From contig CAXAMN010025683.1 in the NCBI GenBank assembly GCA_963970005.1, positions 308,159-372,158 on the forward strand: a stretch of 64,000 nucleotides of DNA, read 5' to 3'. Source of the DNA: Durusdinium trenchii. Taxonomy: Eukaryota; Sar; Dinophyceae; Suessiales; Symbiodiniaceae. Made by a program: the position numbers and the translations under genes. This document shows positions 43,101-54,600 of this stretch, one piece after another. Position 1 is the stretch's first letter, and each line of letters opens with the position of its first letter. Under the pieces are notes generated by a model. The model ran no database searches, was not told the DNA's origin, and saw only the letters and a list, made by a program, of their open reading frames with translations.

Positions 43101-43580
43101 CCTGGCATGGGTCCAGGGTGTGTACTGATTCCAGCCTCAGAGATGAAGATATTACAGATTGGAAATAAGATGAAATAAGTTTGGCGTGGACAGTTTTCTA
43201 CCACTGATGGACAAACCTGCACGTTTGAGCGCAGTCCATGTGTTTCCGGTTGGACACATCAGTGCTCTTTCATCTCCTTTTTTCGCAGACCGGCGAGAAA
43301 AGGACTCCTCGATGCTGTAGGACGTCAAACCCAGCGCTACAGTGGTGTCGTGGAGCTCTTCTCCAGTGATGAGTTTCAGGGTATCCAGCGCACCCAAGCG
43401 GACCTGCAAGGTCCAAAATGTACGTTTTCATGTTTTATTCCGTAAAGAGGAATCGAAAGAATCAACAAAAAGCAGTTGGGGAAGTGGTGAAGGAATCCTG
43501 GTAATGAGATTCACAAAGGCAAGGCAAGCACCATCTGCAACAATCCTGAGAGTAGATAGACCCATCTCTGCACCCCTCAT
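39934..43580 (-). CDS. Candidate multi-exon host gene, unknown function
   Basis: Several minus-strand islands with protein-like wording lie in sequence and share orientation: about 43580-43494, 43403-43217, 43101-42990, 42967-42632, 42379-42116, 41983-41880, 40638-40408 and 40115-39934. Most have AG| acceptors and GT or GC donors at plausible edges. The upstream part has alternating hydrophobic and charged residues (AEMGLSTLRIVADG, VRLGALDTLKLITG, FVRVRVSSNIVLRIAL), suggestive of HEAT-like helical repeats, a weak inference. There may be one gene or two. Frames between some islands do not join cleanly, so this is a hypothesis for transcript mapping, not a gene model. Confidence 0.35.
40408..40638 (-). 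CDS. Candidate exon, unknown function
   Basis: The minus strand reads PFRGPVWTDGGFRAKPSTEA, then IIYRPALVALIASTGGSYLE and VPEKVGHGFRSAVFAQ before a stop at 40408. A second frame downstream of TATATACAG near 40543 is also open, so the exon edge and frame are uncertain. Confidence 0.3.
   Translation of the reverse strand: MEPNSRWNAIPFRGPVWTDGGFRAKPSTEADIIYRPALVALIASTGGSYLEVPEKVGHGFRSAVFAQQSLKGFRKS
41880..41983 (-). CDS. Candidate short exon
   Basis: It follows ATCTACAG| at 41984. One frame reads LLGKAAQLAERLSHGHSSPV then AAESWVWDPEEISK. Another frame is also open here. Confidence 0.25.
42116..42379 (-). CDS. Candidate exon, Gly/Pro/Ser-rich
   Basis: It follows AACAAGCAG| at 42380 and reads ESPKGKHRLGRGASGLFKHS, then PPGPPSWEWPRRAVDDLRPG and further charged, probably disordered sequence up to about 42116. 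Confidence 0.35.
42632..42967 (-). CDS. Candidate terminal or internal exon
   Basis: An open minus-strand frame reads RLEMKRIAVMLRELPGLPLT, then EKRNVEQYLRVDGDLGCVKS and QRLVCNGKGILVTNHGGSPW to a stop at 42632. It has good protein-like composition. An overlapping frame at its upstream edge (NQMLNTLADYIDLKFVTMV) is also plausible. Confidence 0.35.
   Translation of the reverse strand: MSRWCGREERLEMKRIAVMLRELPGLPLTRTSLEKRNVEQYLRVDGDLGCVKSREVDRPCFQRLVCNGKGILVTNHGGSPWNWRLVHNCAKTRALTAPSGKHRMTRPFMSP
42990..43403 (-). CDS. Candidate exon pair with a possible GC-AG intron
   Basis: Exon 43403-43217 follows CCTTGCAG|G and reads VRLGALDTLKLITGEELHDT and on to TGNTWTALKR. If the donor is GC (CGT|GCAGGT, near 43221), the frame joins cleanly to an acceptor CATGCCAG|G at 43102 and continues VKILAKDASFVRVRVSSNIV, then LRIALRDAG. 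With the GT donor four bases further on, the frame does not join. GC donors are known to be common in dinoflagellate introns. Confidence 0.35.
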
Positions 43581-43609
43581 GTTTCTTTAGGGTGACACCT
43601 TTTTGCTGG

Positions 43610-44070
43610 TTCTGTGATCCCACCTGTTTCAGGCTGGCTTGCGTTGGTTCAGGCGTCTACCAATTGCATATAGCGTCTATGGCAAATCCTCTTGTCTGGC
43701 CACTGAAGTGAAATTCAAAGGCAAAGGATCTACCGCCAAAATGTGTTTATGTTTTTTGATTGTCGGGACACTCATATTAATATATATATATATGCAGTAT
43801 ATCGAATTGAATCAATAGTGTGCCTGTATGTGGCAAGTGGATTGAAGACGATGAAAACCCTGGAAACCATCTCCATGTCACATCCTGCAAAGGCATGGAC
43901 AGAACTGATTCCTGTCTGTCCGTTTTCTGTAAAGCCGAGAGTCTTTGTCGTTTTAATCAGTTTATCTCTACGATTTGATAGAAAACATCTGTTCCTGTTC
44001 CTCCTTTGTTTGCCTGTCTCAAAGCAGGGAACCCCCACAAAGACTTCACAAATAAACACAATCTCTGTTG
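43610..44070. other. Non-coding stretch
   Basis: Contains an (AT)n run near 43780-43795. Nothing else recognised. Confidence 0.4.
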
Positions 44071-44073
44071 ATG

Positions 44074-44101
44074 GAGACGACCGACCATGGTCGGTCGTCT
44101 C
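44074..44101. repeat. 28-bp perfect palindrome
   Basis: Arms GAGACGACCGACCA and TGGTCGGTCGTCTC meet with no spacer. It is a candidate protein-binding site or cruciform; no gene start is evident beside it. Confidence 0.95.
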
Positions 44102-44175
44102 AAGTTACGCGGTCGTTGCAGTGCATGAGGAACACATGAGGAACACGAGCCGGTGGCTTTTTCCAGCAGTTTAGT

Positions 44176-44262
44176 TGGCTCCTGGTAGCTTCCTAGTAGC
44201 CCCTGTAGTAGCGTCCTTGCTCCTAGTAGCGATGCCAGGAGCCCCGAACGGAGCGTCCAGCA
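44176..44262. repeat. Degenerate CTCCTAGTAGC minisatellite
   Basis: Repeats of CTCCTGGTAGC, CTAGTAGCCCC and CTCCTAGTAGCGATGCC. The reverse complement resembles the block at 46801-46915. Confidence 0.75.
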
Positions 44263-44379
44263 GTGACTGGTTCAAGTCGGTGGATCAAACAACTATCGCT
44301 CCAGCGGTGCCAATGAAGTCAAGGATTGCACATATCTTTCTTCAGTACAGGAAGCGGACGGAAGAAGGCTAGGTCTAGG

Positions 44380-44570
44380 TATATATAGACAAAGACAAAA
44401 GAACTTACAGTAACTAGGGACTAGGGTGATACCCTCTATCTTCTCAAAAAACAAGACTTCCTTCCCCAAAAACCTATGTAAGTCTATGTATATTACTTAT
44501 TTGTATTGTAAGTCGTTGTAAGTCTATTTTCTATAGACTCTATATCTATATGTAAGTCTTCCATCCCTCA
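44380..44570. repeat. GTAAGTCTATGTAT low-complexity stretch
   Basis: Irregular reiteration of TAAGTCTAT and TGTAAGTC words. No coding potential. Confidence 0.5.
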
Positions 44571-44914
44571 AAGTAGATTTGCCCTACCCCACCTGCAGTC
44601 GGCCTTGCGCTTCGAGGGTCATGGTGTCGTCCGCCTGTGTGGCAAATGGACAGAGTATCAAACAGCATCACATCCTGTAGGTCGAACGGAATCCAAATGT
44701 AGACGGTTGAATCACATACCATCCTGTAGACTGGGAAAATCATCCATATAAAATTGTACATGGGTGTGTGTGTGTGTGACTAGTCAACCGCCTACGTTAT
44801 TACATGACAAACATGACGAACATGCGGGTCGTCCATGGATCGAGGAATCACGGTGCAGGATTGGACCGTCATGTTCGGTGAAGCGCAGTGATGTCAAAAT
44901 CCGAATCTTTAGGA

Positions 44915-45036
44915 TTCTCTATTGTTGATAGGAACATCTCAGTTGGAGGAACATCTCTATTGTTGAAATCAATCAGTTCCAATCTGGGACGTGCAGGATG
45001 CAGGAGTTCCTCTCTATTGTTGATAGGAACATCGCA
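44915..45036. repeat. CTCTATTGTTGATAGGAACATC repeats
   Basis: Two nearly identical 22-bp copies (about 44917 and 45012), with a partial third between them (ATCTCTATTGTTGAAATC). Confidence 0.8.
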
Positions 45037-45039
45037 GTG

Positions 45040-46800
45040 AGAGTCCGCTGTGAATCAGCTGCAATTGATGAGAGTGACTGGTCACCCGTCCTCTGTGCCT
45101 CAGTGCCCCTGGTTGACAGCCCATTTGCTTGGGTTGTAAGCAGCACCAAGAACTTTAAAATCCACACATCCATAACAACATAATTCATTCGACCGATTTC
45201 GGCCGACCAAAGTTGGAAGCTACTTCCCCTGGAAGAAGAGAGAAGAGTCCAACACACGTTTGAGTTGTTTAAGGACTTTGAGTCCGGGCCCCGGCACCCC
45301 GCTGACGAACCAACCTCAAACAACAAAACAACGCTAACCGCCGCACACCCGCAAGGAAGATTGGACGATTGGACAGGGGCAAAGTGGCGCTCAGAATGGT
45401 GCCTAAGGCTTTGAAGGACCTTTCCAAAAATCGATTGAACTTGGGTGCGGTGCGCCCCAAGACGACGAAAGGACCGAAAACATGAACCAAAGCATGAAGC
45501 TAACTAAGTGCAGCTTCGCTGGCCTCCTAGCCTATCACGTCCTGCGGTCATGAACACCAAGCTGTTTGGTTTCAGGGGCTTCCGGTCAATATGAACATGC
45601 TTCACCTTCCAAAGCAAGCAGGTTTGCAGTTGTGTCGAACCATGGTGCCCGCAGCGAAGCATCACACGTGTCCAGCCAGTTAGACCATACGTGCCAGGGC
45701 ACATCAGGGGTCACGTCTGGCTCCAAGCCCTGTAAGTCTTGTAGGCCTTGTAGACCCTCCTGGCAGAAGGTGTTCCATTCGCGGCGTGGGGGGATCGAAA
45801 GGAGATGCGTTTGAAGGGCGTTTTCATTTGTTGAGAGTCTGCTCACTTGCTTCTAGTGCCAACACAGGCGAGGGAGTGCAACTCCACCATCCAAATCCTG
45901 CGGATCTTTCAGCGAGGTCCTCTCCTTTTAACAACAGTTCCACCCAGGACATGACACGACATGTCTGCCAACCTCATGCACCTTTTGATTGATCTGGGCA
46001 TCCAAATCCACTTTAGTGGGCAATGCCCCCCCGCACGGTACACACAAAACGAAACAAGATCTCTCGCCACAGGATAACAAGCACATCATCATAACGCTCA
46101 AAGTTATAATAGTAACAGCAGAAATTGCGCAATTTATGCATCATGCATGGGGAGGCATGCTCCTTCTCCTCAAAAGACAGACCTATCTACAGTAATCGAA
46201 TTTGCGAGGACTCGACTTTTGTCCAGTCGCGACCGTGACCCGTGGCTTCGCAGAACGCAGATCACAATCTACGAAAGCCTTTGAAAACGTCTGTGAGGTT
46301 CGCCTTTTTTTTCCTCTTCTTCCCACCCACGGCGGTGCCATGGGCGGCGATGCCATCGATCACCCATCCAGGGACTGGGCGGAGAAGCAAACCGAAGCGA
46401 ACACAAAAATCATGTAAGGTGTCTGAGTCAAAGGGCATCACAGTGATCACCATGAGACGTTTTCGCAGTGGATCAACTACTATACAGCATTAAGGGCGAT
46501 CATTATCCATTACCCCCCCAAAGAAAAACAACACTAGCTTGAATATATGCCGATTGATTGACCCTGGACCCTGGGTGAAACACCCCCAAGGTAGGCAAAT
46601 ATGTCCATACATAGTCAAAGATCAGATGAGTCCAGTCGGCAAACAGTTCCAAAGACTGGCAAAGCCAGAAATCTTCGGCAAACCCTGCCTGGAGGCACAA
46701 TACGAGATCACTCTCCGCAATGGAGGGCCGCCGCGAGCCCTTGGTGGCTGCAAAAGCTGCCTTGGGCGCGGGCCAGAGCAGTGACGGGCGGGTAAATCTG
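45040..46800. other. Non-coding stretch, nothing recognised
   Basis: Open frames on the minus strand at 45326-44973 and 45490-45269 are of moderate length but have no recognisable domain. Confidence 0.4.
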
Positions 46801-46915
46801 ATAGTGTTCTACTAGATAGGAGCAAGGACGCTACTAGGGGCTCCTGGCCTCACTACTAGTAACAAGAAGCTACTATAGGGGCTCCTGGCATCGCTACTAG
46901 GAGCAAGAAACTACT
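46801..46915. repeat. GCTACTAGGGGCTCCTGG minisatellite
   Basis: Units of about 30-50 bp combining GGAGCAAGGACGCTACTAG, GGGGCTCCTGGC and ACTAGTAACAAGAAGCTA. Related to 44176-44262 in inverse orientation. Confidence 0.8.
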
Positions 46916-46919
46916 GTAC

Positions 46920-49395
46920 ACTGTACTATATATTGGGGGCTTTTGGGATTGGACGTTTCTAAGCAATTGTATTCGCGCCACAGTGCCCATGGGTCGATGT
47001 CTACAGCTCAGGGAAGTCTAACCTTCTGGGGCCATCTGGATGTCTCACATTAAGTCTTTGGTCTGGTGCATGCGACAGGATACAATATCTTGTATCTAAT
47101 CTGCATGATAATTCATATATATATAGATGATAGATGTATATATATATAGGCTTTGTCTCCAAACCCAAAGGCCCCTGAGGTCACCCCGACCTCAACCTCC
47201 CCTAAACACAGTGCTCCACTTCATCCTCAGTGGTCTCGGCCATGCCCCAGCACCGCGTATGACCCGGAAAATGTTCACCGACCTTCTCATCATCCTGGAC
47301 TGATGGACGGCGCGAGCGCCTCTTGCCCTGGCGGCTGGCGGAGCGACTATAGTTCCGGCATGAACAGAGTTGAGAAGCATGCAGTCATGATGTGAAGATA
47401 GGCTGGGATTGGGTGATTATGGGTGATTGGTTTGAAAAAGTGGCTCGGAGAACACAAGGTGTTACTGTATATATTCAGCTTGAGCGTGTTCAGGACAACA
47501 TTGCCGGGCAGGTGTGCTGGCGTCATCTTTGTGCAGCATTGCTGATTAGGACATGATACAAAATGCAACTACCACAAAAACAAGGAGATGAACAGTGCAA
47601 TGGTCAAGCTCCGAATTTTCGGGGTGGGTCATCCCCTATTCGGGCATCCCACCGCAAGCATCCGCAAGCCATGGTGAGACTGCGGATGCTTGTCATCTTA
47701 TGTTGTCTACTGAGTCTACTCCCCTGCCACGGCATGTCGCTCACATGGTCTCTTCTTCCGTGCTCATGAAGCCTCTCGGGTCGGAGACCAAGGTCCGAGG
47801 TCTCAAATTTGGAGCGCTTCGGCAGAAAACGCAACACATCAACATACCAAGATGATCCAAGATGCATCCAAATTCAGTTTCTGAATCCGTGGCACTCCGA
47901 CTAACATGCAAGTAAAATGGTCGGATGACGACATTTCTTTGCGAACAGGGGGGTGGACTCCACTTCGTGATGCGTTCCTCGGTGTACCATCTTCTACCCC
48001 ACAGAGCAGGCCGAATGCGCACCCGGCTGCCGCGGCTGCTTCCACTTGAGTCCAAGGGTGCCACCATCAGATCCTGGATTCCGGAGCAGTGGAGTGGAGC
48101 AACGAGGGAACCACGAAGTGGAGCAACAAGCGTTAAAGAACGTTGTTTTACATGCTTTTGACATGTAAAAATTCTCATGCATTGGCATAAATAATTTCAA
48201 CTCCAAAAGATCAGTCTCTGTGTGCGCATTCCATACCAAGGAAGTTTCAATGAGAACGTTCCGAGTTACCGTCTCTTGTGCGGATCGTGGATAAATTTGT
48301 GCACGCATACCTTCTGATGTCGTGCAAACAAAAACCTTCGTGTGGCATAGAGCCATGAACAAGTAGGGCCCTTTGGAGTGTTTCGGAGCTTGGACAGCAT
48401 CTTTGTATGGTCTTTTAAGACCTCGTGCCGGGCGTGCCAGTGGAGTGCGACCCGTTGCAGGGGACGCCTGAAAGAAGGGAAGGACAAGCTTGCAAATGGG
48501 AGAAGGGCTGCTGGGAACGGTTCTATGCCCCATCCAAAAGGTCTTCAATAGTTGTGGGCATCCATTGGACATCCAGTCTTGGATGGTGCTGGAGTTCTAT
48601 AGCATAGTGGTCCCCAGATAGAAACGGCTGTTCTATCTAGGGGGGTCTATGAAATGCTCTTCCACTGCACTGCCTAAGATGGGCTGTACCACTACCAGAC
48701 TTGAAATGAGTTTCAGCACTATGAAATGCTTCCAAAATGCTTCCTGTCCCCAGTAATGCTCCACACGGCATCACTTCACTATGCATGCCGTTCACCACGA
48801 GGCTTCTCCCAAAGGTCCATAGTCCTCCGTTGAATTTTGTCTCTTGCACCTGGGTCTTGACAACTATAGAACCTCAAAAGCATTGGTCTGTTCTTCTACA
48901 GAACTTGACCATGTGAAAGTAGGAGATCGGAGATGCTGACACTCCCCAAATCTTGCTTTATATATATATAGGTGCCACACCAGAATAGTCTAAGGTTTTT
49001 CGTCAAGTTTCCACAGTTTTACACTGCTACACTTTTCAAACTTTGCATGTGGTTGCTCAAAAAAATTCAAGTCAAGGGCCCAGGGCTCCAAGGATCAAAC
49101 GACGTCCCATCTTTCTGGCAAATTCATCGTCTCAGCTTGCACCAAACAAAATCCCACACAGCAACCCAACGCACGCAACCCCCCAACAAAACAATAAAAA
49201 TTAAGGTAGACTGGTGATTCATTGAACCCCCATTCCAGTATTTTTTGCATCTCCCTATGGGGAAGATCTAGTCTTCGATATCCCACAACTTGTAGGGTTT
49301 GGGTGCGTGACAGGTGGTTGAAAAGAACGGCCGTCAAGACGGAGGGCGCCTCCTCCGGCGGCTGCATCTTAGTCTCTGCCTCACATGTTCCAACC
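46920..49395. other. Non-coding stretch
   Basis: AT runs lie at 47114-47150 and 48956-48970. No gene recognised. Confidence 0.4.
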
Positions 49396-49452
49396 CAATA
49401 GCAATGGCCCTCCACCCTAGTAGCGATGGCCTCCAACCTAGTAGCAATATGC
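49396..49452. repeat. CTAGTAGCGATGGCCTCCA minisatellite, 2-3 units
   Basis: Same family and orientation as 25858-25922. Confidence 0.8.
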
Positions 49453-49459
49453 CCTGCCT

Positions 49460-51360
49460 CACATGCAGCCTCCGGTATGGGGTCCACCAGCGGCTCTTCC
49501 ACTGGGCTGCGGGGCCTCAACGACCAACGCGGGGCATAGGGCGTCGCCGGGCGTCTCGCTTGCATGGAAGTGACACAGACTGTTTGTTTCACACCCCAGA
49601 AACCGAAACACATCAAATATTTTAGTAGAACAAATGTGTGAAACTTCATCTTTCACTTGTAGAATGTTCAAGAGAGATCTGAGTCGGATCTGAGTTGCAC
49701 ACAAGACCAATTGTTTGGAGTACCATCAAATTGTCAATGGGGCTGTTCTTCCTGAATTACAGGGTTCCTTCTTTCCCTAAGAGAGACTCTCATCAGTTCA
49801 GTTTTTTTCAGCCCTTAAGGTTTCTGTGGCTCGAAGACACAGAAACCATGGCACCCGGCACCCCATGGGTCCGGCAGGCATACCTTTTCTTTACGAAGTT
49901 CTGACACCTTCTGACACCCTGGCACCTGAGGTTCTGAATGCCCTGATTTCTTATGTTGACGGAAAAAACACCATTTGTTTGCATCTCTTATGTTCAACAA
50001 AGCCTGTTTAACTGTTAACCTAAATACTCTTTCCTGGAGATGGAGCGGCTATTTCAATTTCTTCATGTTGGTAGTATGTTTTTAATGCTGGATCCAACCA
50101 GCTACGCGGCTTGCCTGATGGGCAGCAGCATCTCAGTGTCAAGACTCCTCAGAGAGGAAAGAATTCAGTGCAATGACGTCCTGGAAGGAATAATGGAGGG
50201 ATCAGTGATCAGTCAAATCATGCTAGATCAGTTCCATATATATAATCTCTATTGCCTGGTACACTTCGGGGTGTATATGTATATATATTATAGATATATA
50301 TAATACATATATCATATATATATATATTTATTTTATAATCACTTCTATCATTCAATCAACCAAGTGCACCAAAAGAAGCCCATCTATGAATTCAGTGCTT
50401 TGCACGGGCTCGGCCCGAAACCCCGCCGTTCGATCCGAGAAACTCTGCCGCAATTGGATGACTTGAGACAACACAAAACTCCACAGAGTCCGCAAACGAA
50501 ACTGTGTTCATCTGGAGTCTGTCGTCTGAGAAATTGGGTTGTTTTGATGTGTTGTGTCTGGTTCTCTTGCAATGACGTATATTACACATGGAAAGTCTGA
50601 TTTTGTGGAGCCTGGAATCCTGGAACCTCCCAACATCTCAAAATGAACTGCAATGGTACTTTCTGTATTTAAATGTATTTAAGTGACAGAGTCCCCCTGC
50701 ACTCGTGACTACGGCGACCCCATGTCCACCCCAACACCCCGTGGCTGCGCTCTCCTGTGACAGTGTGGTTCTCGTCGTGGCAGCGGCAGCAGCAGCTGGC
50801 TCGACGGCTTGGGCGTCTTGGCAGTCAGGGCAGGAGTTGGCGTGAGGGCCTGGCATGAATTCCAAAGCACGGCGCGCCAAAAAGGAGCGCCTCCTGGAAT
50901 TTGATTCAGAAATCATGTCGGGTTCTGTACCCAGTGGGAGTCAAAGAAAAAAGCTGGACAAGCAACTATATAGCTAAGATTGGCCCAAAGTTATTTTGGC
51001 GGGGCAAGTGAAGTTCTGAAGGACATCGGACTTGTACACGTTTTGCTGGTTTCTCCACAAGCACAGCCTGAGTTTTGTAGCCCTGCTGTTTAATCAACTC
51101 CCAAGTCTGACCTTCTCAAGTCGGAATTTCCCTAAGACGAAGAGAATCTGTGATTAATTCAAAGGAGGAAGATTGGTTGTGCTTCTCGACTCTCCAAAAG
51201 AGTCCCCCCCCACAACTACACCCACCATGATGTTCCTCAAGACCAGGCATCACCAACCACTTACGCTGTTCTCTCTACTATCCTATCCCACACATCAGGA
51301 TTGAGATGCTGTATATACACCGTTCCTATAGACAGTTCTATGTACAGTACAGTAACAAGA
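49460..51360. other. Non-coding stretch with a short hairpin and AT runs
   Basis: A perfect 10-bp hairpin (GGTTTCTGTG, 9-base loop, CACAGAAACC) lies at 49819-49847. AT-rich simple sequence lies at 50270-50335. No gene recognised. Confidence 0.4.
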
Positions 51361-51361
51361 A

Positions 51362-51480
51362 GCTACTAGGGTGGAGGCATTCGCTAATAGGGTGGAGGCC
51401 ATCGCTACTAGGGTGGAGGCTATCGCTACTAGGGTGGAGGCCATCGCTACTAGGGTGGAGGCCATTGCTACTAGCAGCAA
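51362..51480. repeat. GGTGGAGGCCATCGCTACTAG minisatellite, 5-6 units
   Basis: The largest block of the 21-bp family in the window. Units differ by one to three bases. The 21-bp period is a multiple of three and stays open in several frames, giving artefactual repeats such as MASTLVA. Confidence 0.95.
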
Positions 51481-51484
51481 GAAG

Positions 51485-53560
51485 CTAACTAGCTCTGTTC
51501 AGCCAGATCTTTCAGACCTGCATGGCTCCACGCAAAAACACCTGTCCACCTGCCTCTGGGCGATGTGCCGCATGAGCCTAGATCCGCTGTGTGCACTTCA
51601 AAGCCATGTAACACATCCAGGATTTGTTCAATTTTTGTTGCTGCCACTCAAAAGGTTCTTTAAGAAACATAATAAGTGAACAAAACACATGGCAAAATCA
51701 TGCCGTTGGAATCTGGGAACTTGGAGGCCTTCTCGGCGAGCCGAACTGGAACACATCCTCCTGTGCACTCTCCCGAAACGGCCAAAACGACGGGCTGCGC
51801 AGCGGTTTGGACCACTCAGTCGCCGGGCAGGGATGAGTCGACTGGGGGTGGGGTCCGCCCCATCTCGGCCCGTCTGAGCGTGCAAAAGATTCGTGTTTTC
51901 AGGTGGTTTGCCATGCAGCAAAGGCCCATGAGATCCGCAAGAGCGGAGGCCGGAGGCGTCTAGGCTCGGATGCTGCCTTTTCAATCGGTTTGTTTCTCCA
52001 TGAATTGGAGCCCAGCTGGTTGAGGGAAGAACATCCTGGCGGCCAAGACCATGTATACAACTTTTCCATGTTTCGTTGAGCATGCCATCTACTTGGCGGG
52101 GGTTTGCTGCACTCTTGCCTTTCAAGAAGGATTCCAATGACCAAAACAACAAAATAGTCTATAGGAACTCCAAAGGATTCTACGTCGTCTATAGAGTTCC
52201 TTTCTCATCCTATCTCTACAGTGGTCGAAACCGTTGTAAGAACCCACCGTGGACAGGACCCCATGGCCGCAGCCTGGAGCAGCTGGTCGCGAAAGGTCTT
52301 CAACGAGGAGTCCAGGAACTCCTCGAAGCCTAGGAGTCTGGCACGACTTACAGGTGATTTTTCTTGTAGGAGGAGAGGACTCTGATTGTGGAGGACTCAG
52401 ATTCCGATTTTGTAGGAGGAGAGGACTCTGTTTTGGGTGTTCCAGTGAATGTCGGTGGGATGCAACCCACACACTTTTGACCCACACAGATCGGGAGGAG
52501 ACGACTCTGTGGGGTTTTTTGTTGTTTCGCTTTCGGATTGAAAACACGATTTGCTGAATGATTTGATGCGTCAAAGCTGACAAAATGTTCGCCCCCAACT
52601 CGGGCCCCCAACTACTGGTCTTTGAGAGTTTGCTTTCCAGGGAGGCCTGTTTAATATGAAATAGATTACCAAAAAATTATTGAACCATATTGAAATCTTG
52701 CTGATTCCTAACAAGTTGGCACCATGATGGATAAACAGTTCTATTATTGTTTTCCATGGTGGACAAGCACGGCCACTGGGAGGCATGGGCAAAAATGTTA
52801 GCTTAGCTTCGGTGGGGAGATCCTCGAGTAGCAAGACATGTCGAGATCTGCCTGCCAAACTTGGCCGTTTTATGGATGAAAAATGATGAACAAGGCTAAC
52901 ATGTATAAAATAGCTCGAACACCCAAGCAATTATATATGTCATCCTATGCCCAAGTCACGCGCGGAATCCCACGCCACAGCGCGGCTCCGACCTTCTCGG
53001 ACCCCGTAAACGGGCAGATACGGGCAGGGTCCGTTTGGATTTCGTTAGATGGACTCACCCGTAACAAAGACTCGATTCCTGGCGTCGATGGATGGACGTG
53101 CACCGAACATCTCCCAAAATCAACATGTCCAGTGGAAATGGGCCCGGTGTGCGATTTTGACTTGCAAGGAGTCGTTTTTGACCGCGATGAGCTGATCTCC
53201 AGGATCTGAGCATGATCTTAGCATCAGGTCCTTTGAGATCACTTTTGTTATTGATCTATAGATTGCATGATAGTCATCCAAGGGTCCCGTTTTATCCGTT
53301 CTCATCCATTCTCCACTTCCATGTTAGTGAGGTGTACCCATCTCGGCCCAAAAAAACAACGTGTCACCGTGTCGGTCCGACCGTAAAACAAATACCACTC
53401 TCTGCCACTGACACTCCACCTGCTTGGAGAAATGGGCACACATCCCTTTCAAAACATCCCTCAGAGTTACAGGCCATGTTCAAGAAGATCTCTCGAAGGA
53501 TCTCGGCGTCAGAAACCTAAATGGAACAAAAACAAACATATACATCCTGCCCACATGTTC
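51485..53560. other. Non-coding stretch
   Basis: A 21-base direct repeat (TTGTAGGAGGAGAGGACTCT) occurs at about 52365 and 52411. No gene recognised. Confidence 0.4.
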
Positions 53561-53618
53561 CTTTTTTTTGTGTTCTGCAACACTAAGCTGACTTAGCTCA
53601 GAAGGTATTCTTCTAGGC

Positions 53619-54600
53619 TCAAAAGGAGTTCTTTCCCTTCTGCCTTGGGCAGGGTTTCAACCAGGAATCCTTTAGGATCAGCTGCCCTGTGGTAGCTTGA
53701 TTTCTGCAGTGTTTGCATCTGTGCCTTGTGCCTGTCCACCCCAGGTCATGGCTTGGATGGACTGTGGGGTAGTCATTGCCATGTGTGTGGCAGGGTGCTT
53801 GTGCCACTCTGTTGGCCTTGGTGTTGGTCCAGTATGAAAGGACTCTGATGTGGCATCTGTTGCAGCTGCGTTCTGGGCCATGTAGTTTCTGGTCAATGGT
53901 GCCCCACAAATGCTGCGTGTGGGTAGTGTGGAGGTGTTCTATCAACTCCTTCCTGGTGGGAAGCTTGGGATTGCTGTGAGGATTTAGTGGTTTGGCTAGT
54001 CCTGGGACTTCCTCCTTTTGCCCAAGCCAGAACTTGAGCCTCTGTTGGATTTTATATTGTCTGCCATCTACCCATTCTGCTGCCCAAACCTTGTTGGCCA
54101 GGTTGAGCTCTTCTGCAAGGTGGGTTGCATATTGCTCTGCTGCTGCAACTGCCTTGTGGTTTGTCCACCGGATCCAGGGAGGTAGATCTGGGTTGTTTGC
54201 TTGAAAGTGTTCCAGGGTTTGGTGACTGTTAACCCAGTGGAGCACTGTTTGCTGACCCCTATGGTGCTTGTGTGTGCTCAGTGGCCTCCAAAGGTCCATG
54301 TTACTTGTGGCCTTTGGTTGTGGAAGCTTTCTCAATCTTTTGAGGATTGCCTGTGCATCAATGCTGCTTTCCACTGCTCCAGTGGTGTACTTGAGAAGGT
54401 AAAGGAGTGCTGTGGCTTCTGCTCGGGGCACTGTCTGGGTGCCTTGGATGCTGCCTCTGAGGGTGGCCACTTCTTGCAAGGTGTCCTTGTCTAAGGCAAC
54501 TACTGCAAAGCTGCACTCTGAGTCTTTTGTCCTTGGAAGCTGGTCCTCCCGACCCATCAGTGCCAAAGACCAGGTTTGTGGTGGGAATGGGTTGGAGTGG
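53619..54600 (-). pseudogene. LINE RNase H and Cys/His C-terminal region, broken
   Basis: FGTDGSGGPASKD (first Asp) closes one frame. After a shift the next frame continues with VPRAEATALLYLLK (Glu), SSIDAQAIL (Asp), LHWVNSHQTLEHF and NHKAVAAAEQ, matching RNase HI. Toward the C-terminus CNRCHIRV, APCHTHG and HRCKHCRNQ could form zinc sites used for nucleic-acid binding. The frame stops at 53619. Confidence 0.75.

Noticed and set aside
49095-49649. 184-residue minus-strand open frame
   Set aside because: Its centre is the CTACTAG minisatellite read in frame; the flanks have no recognisable content.
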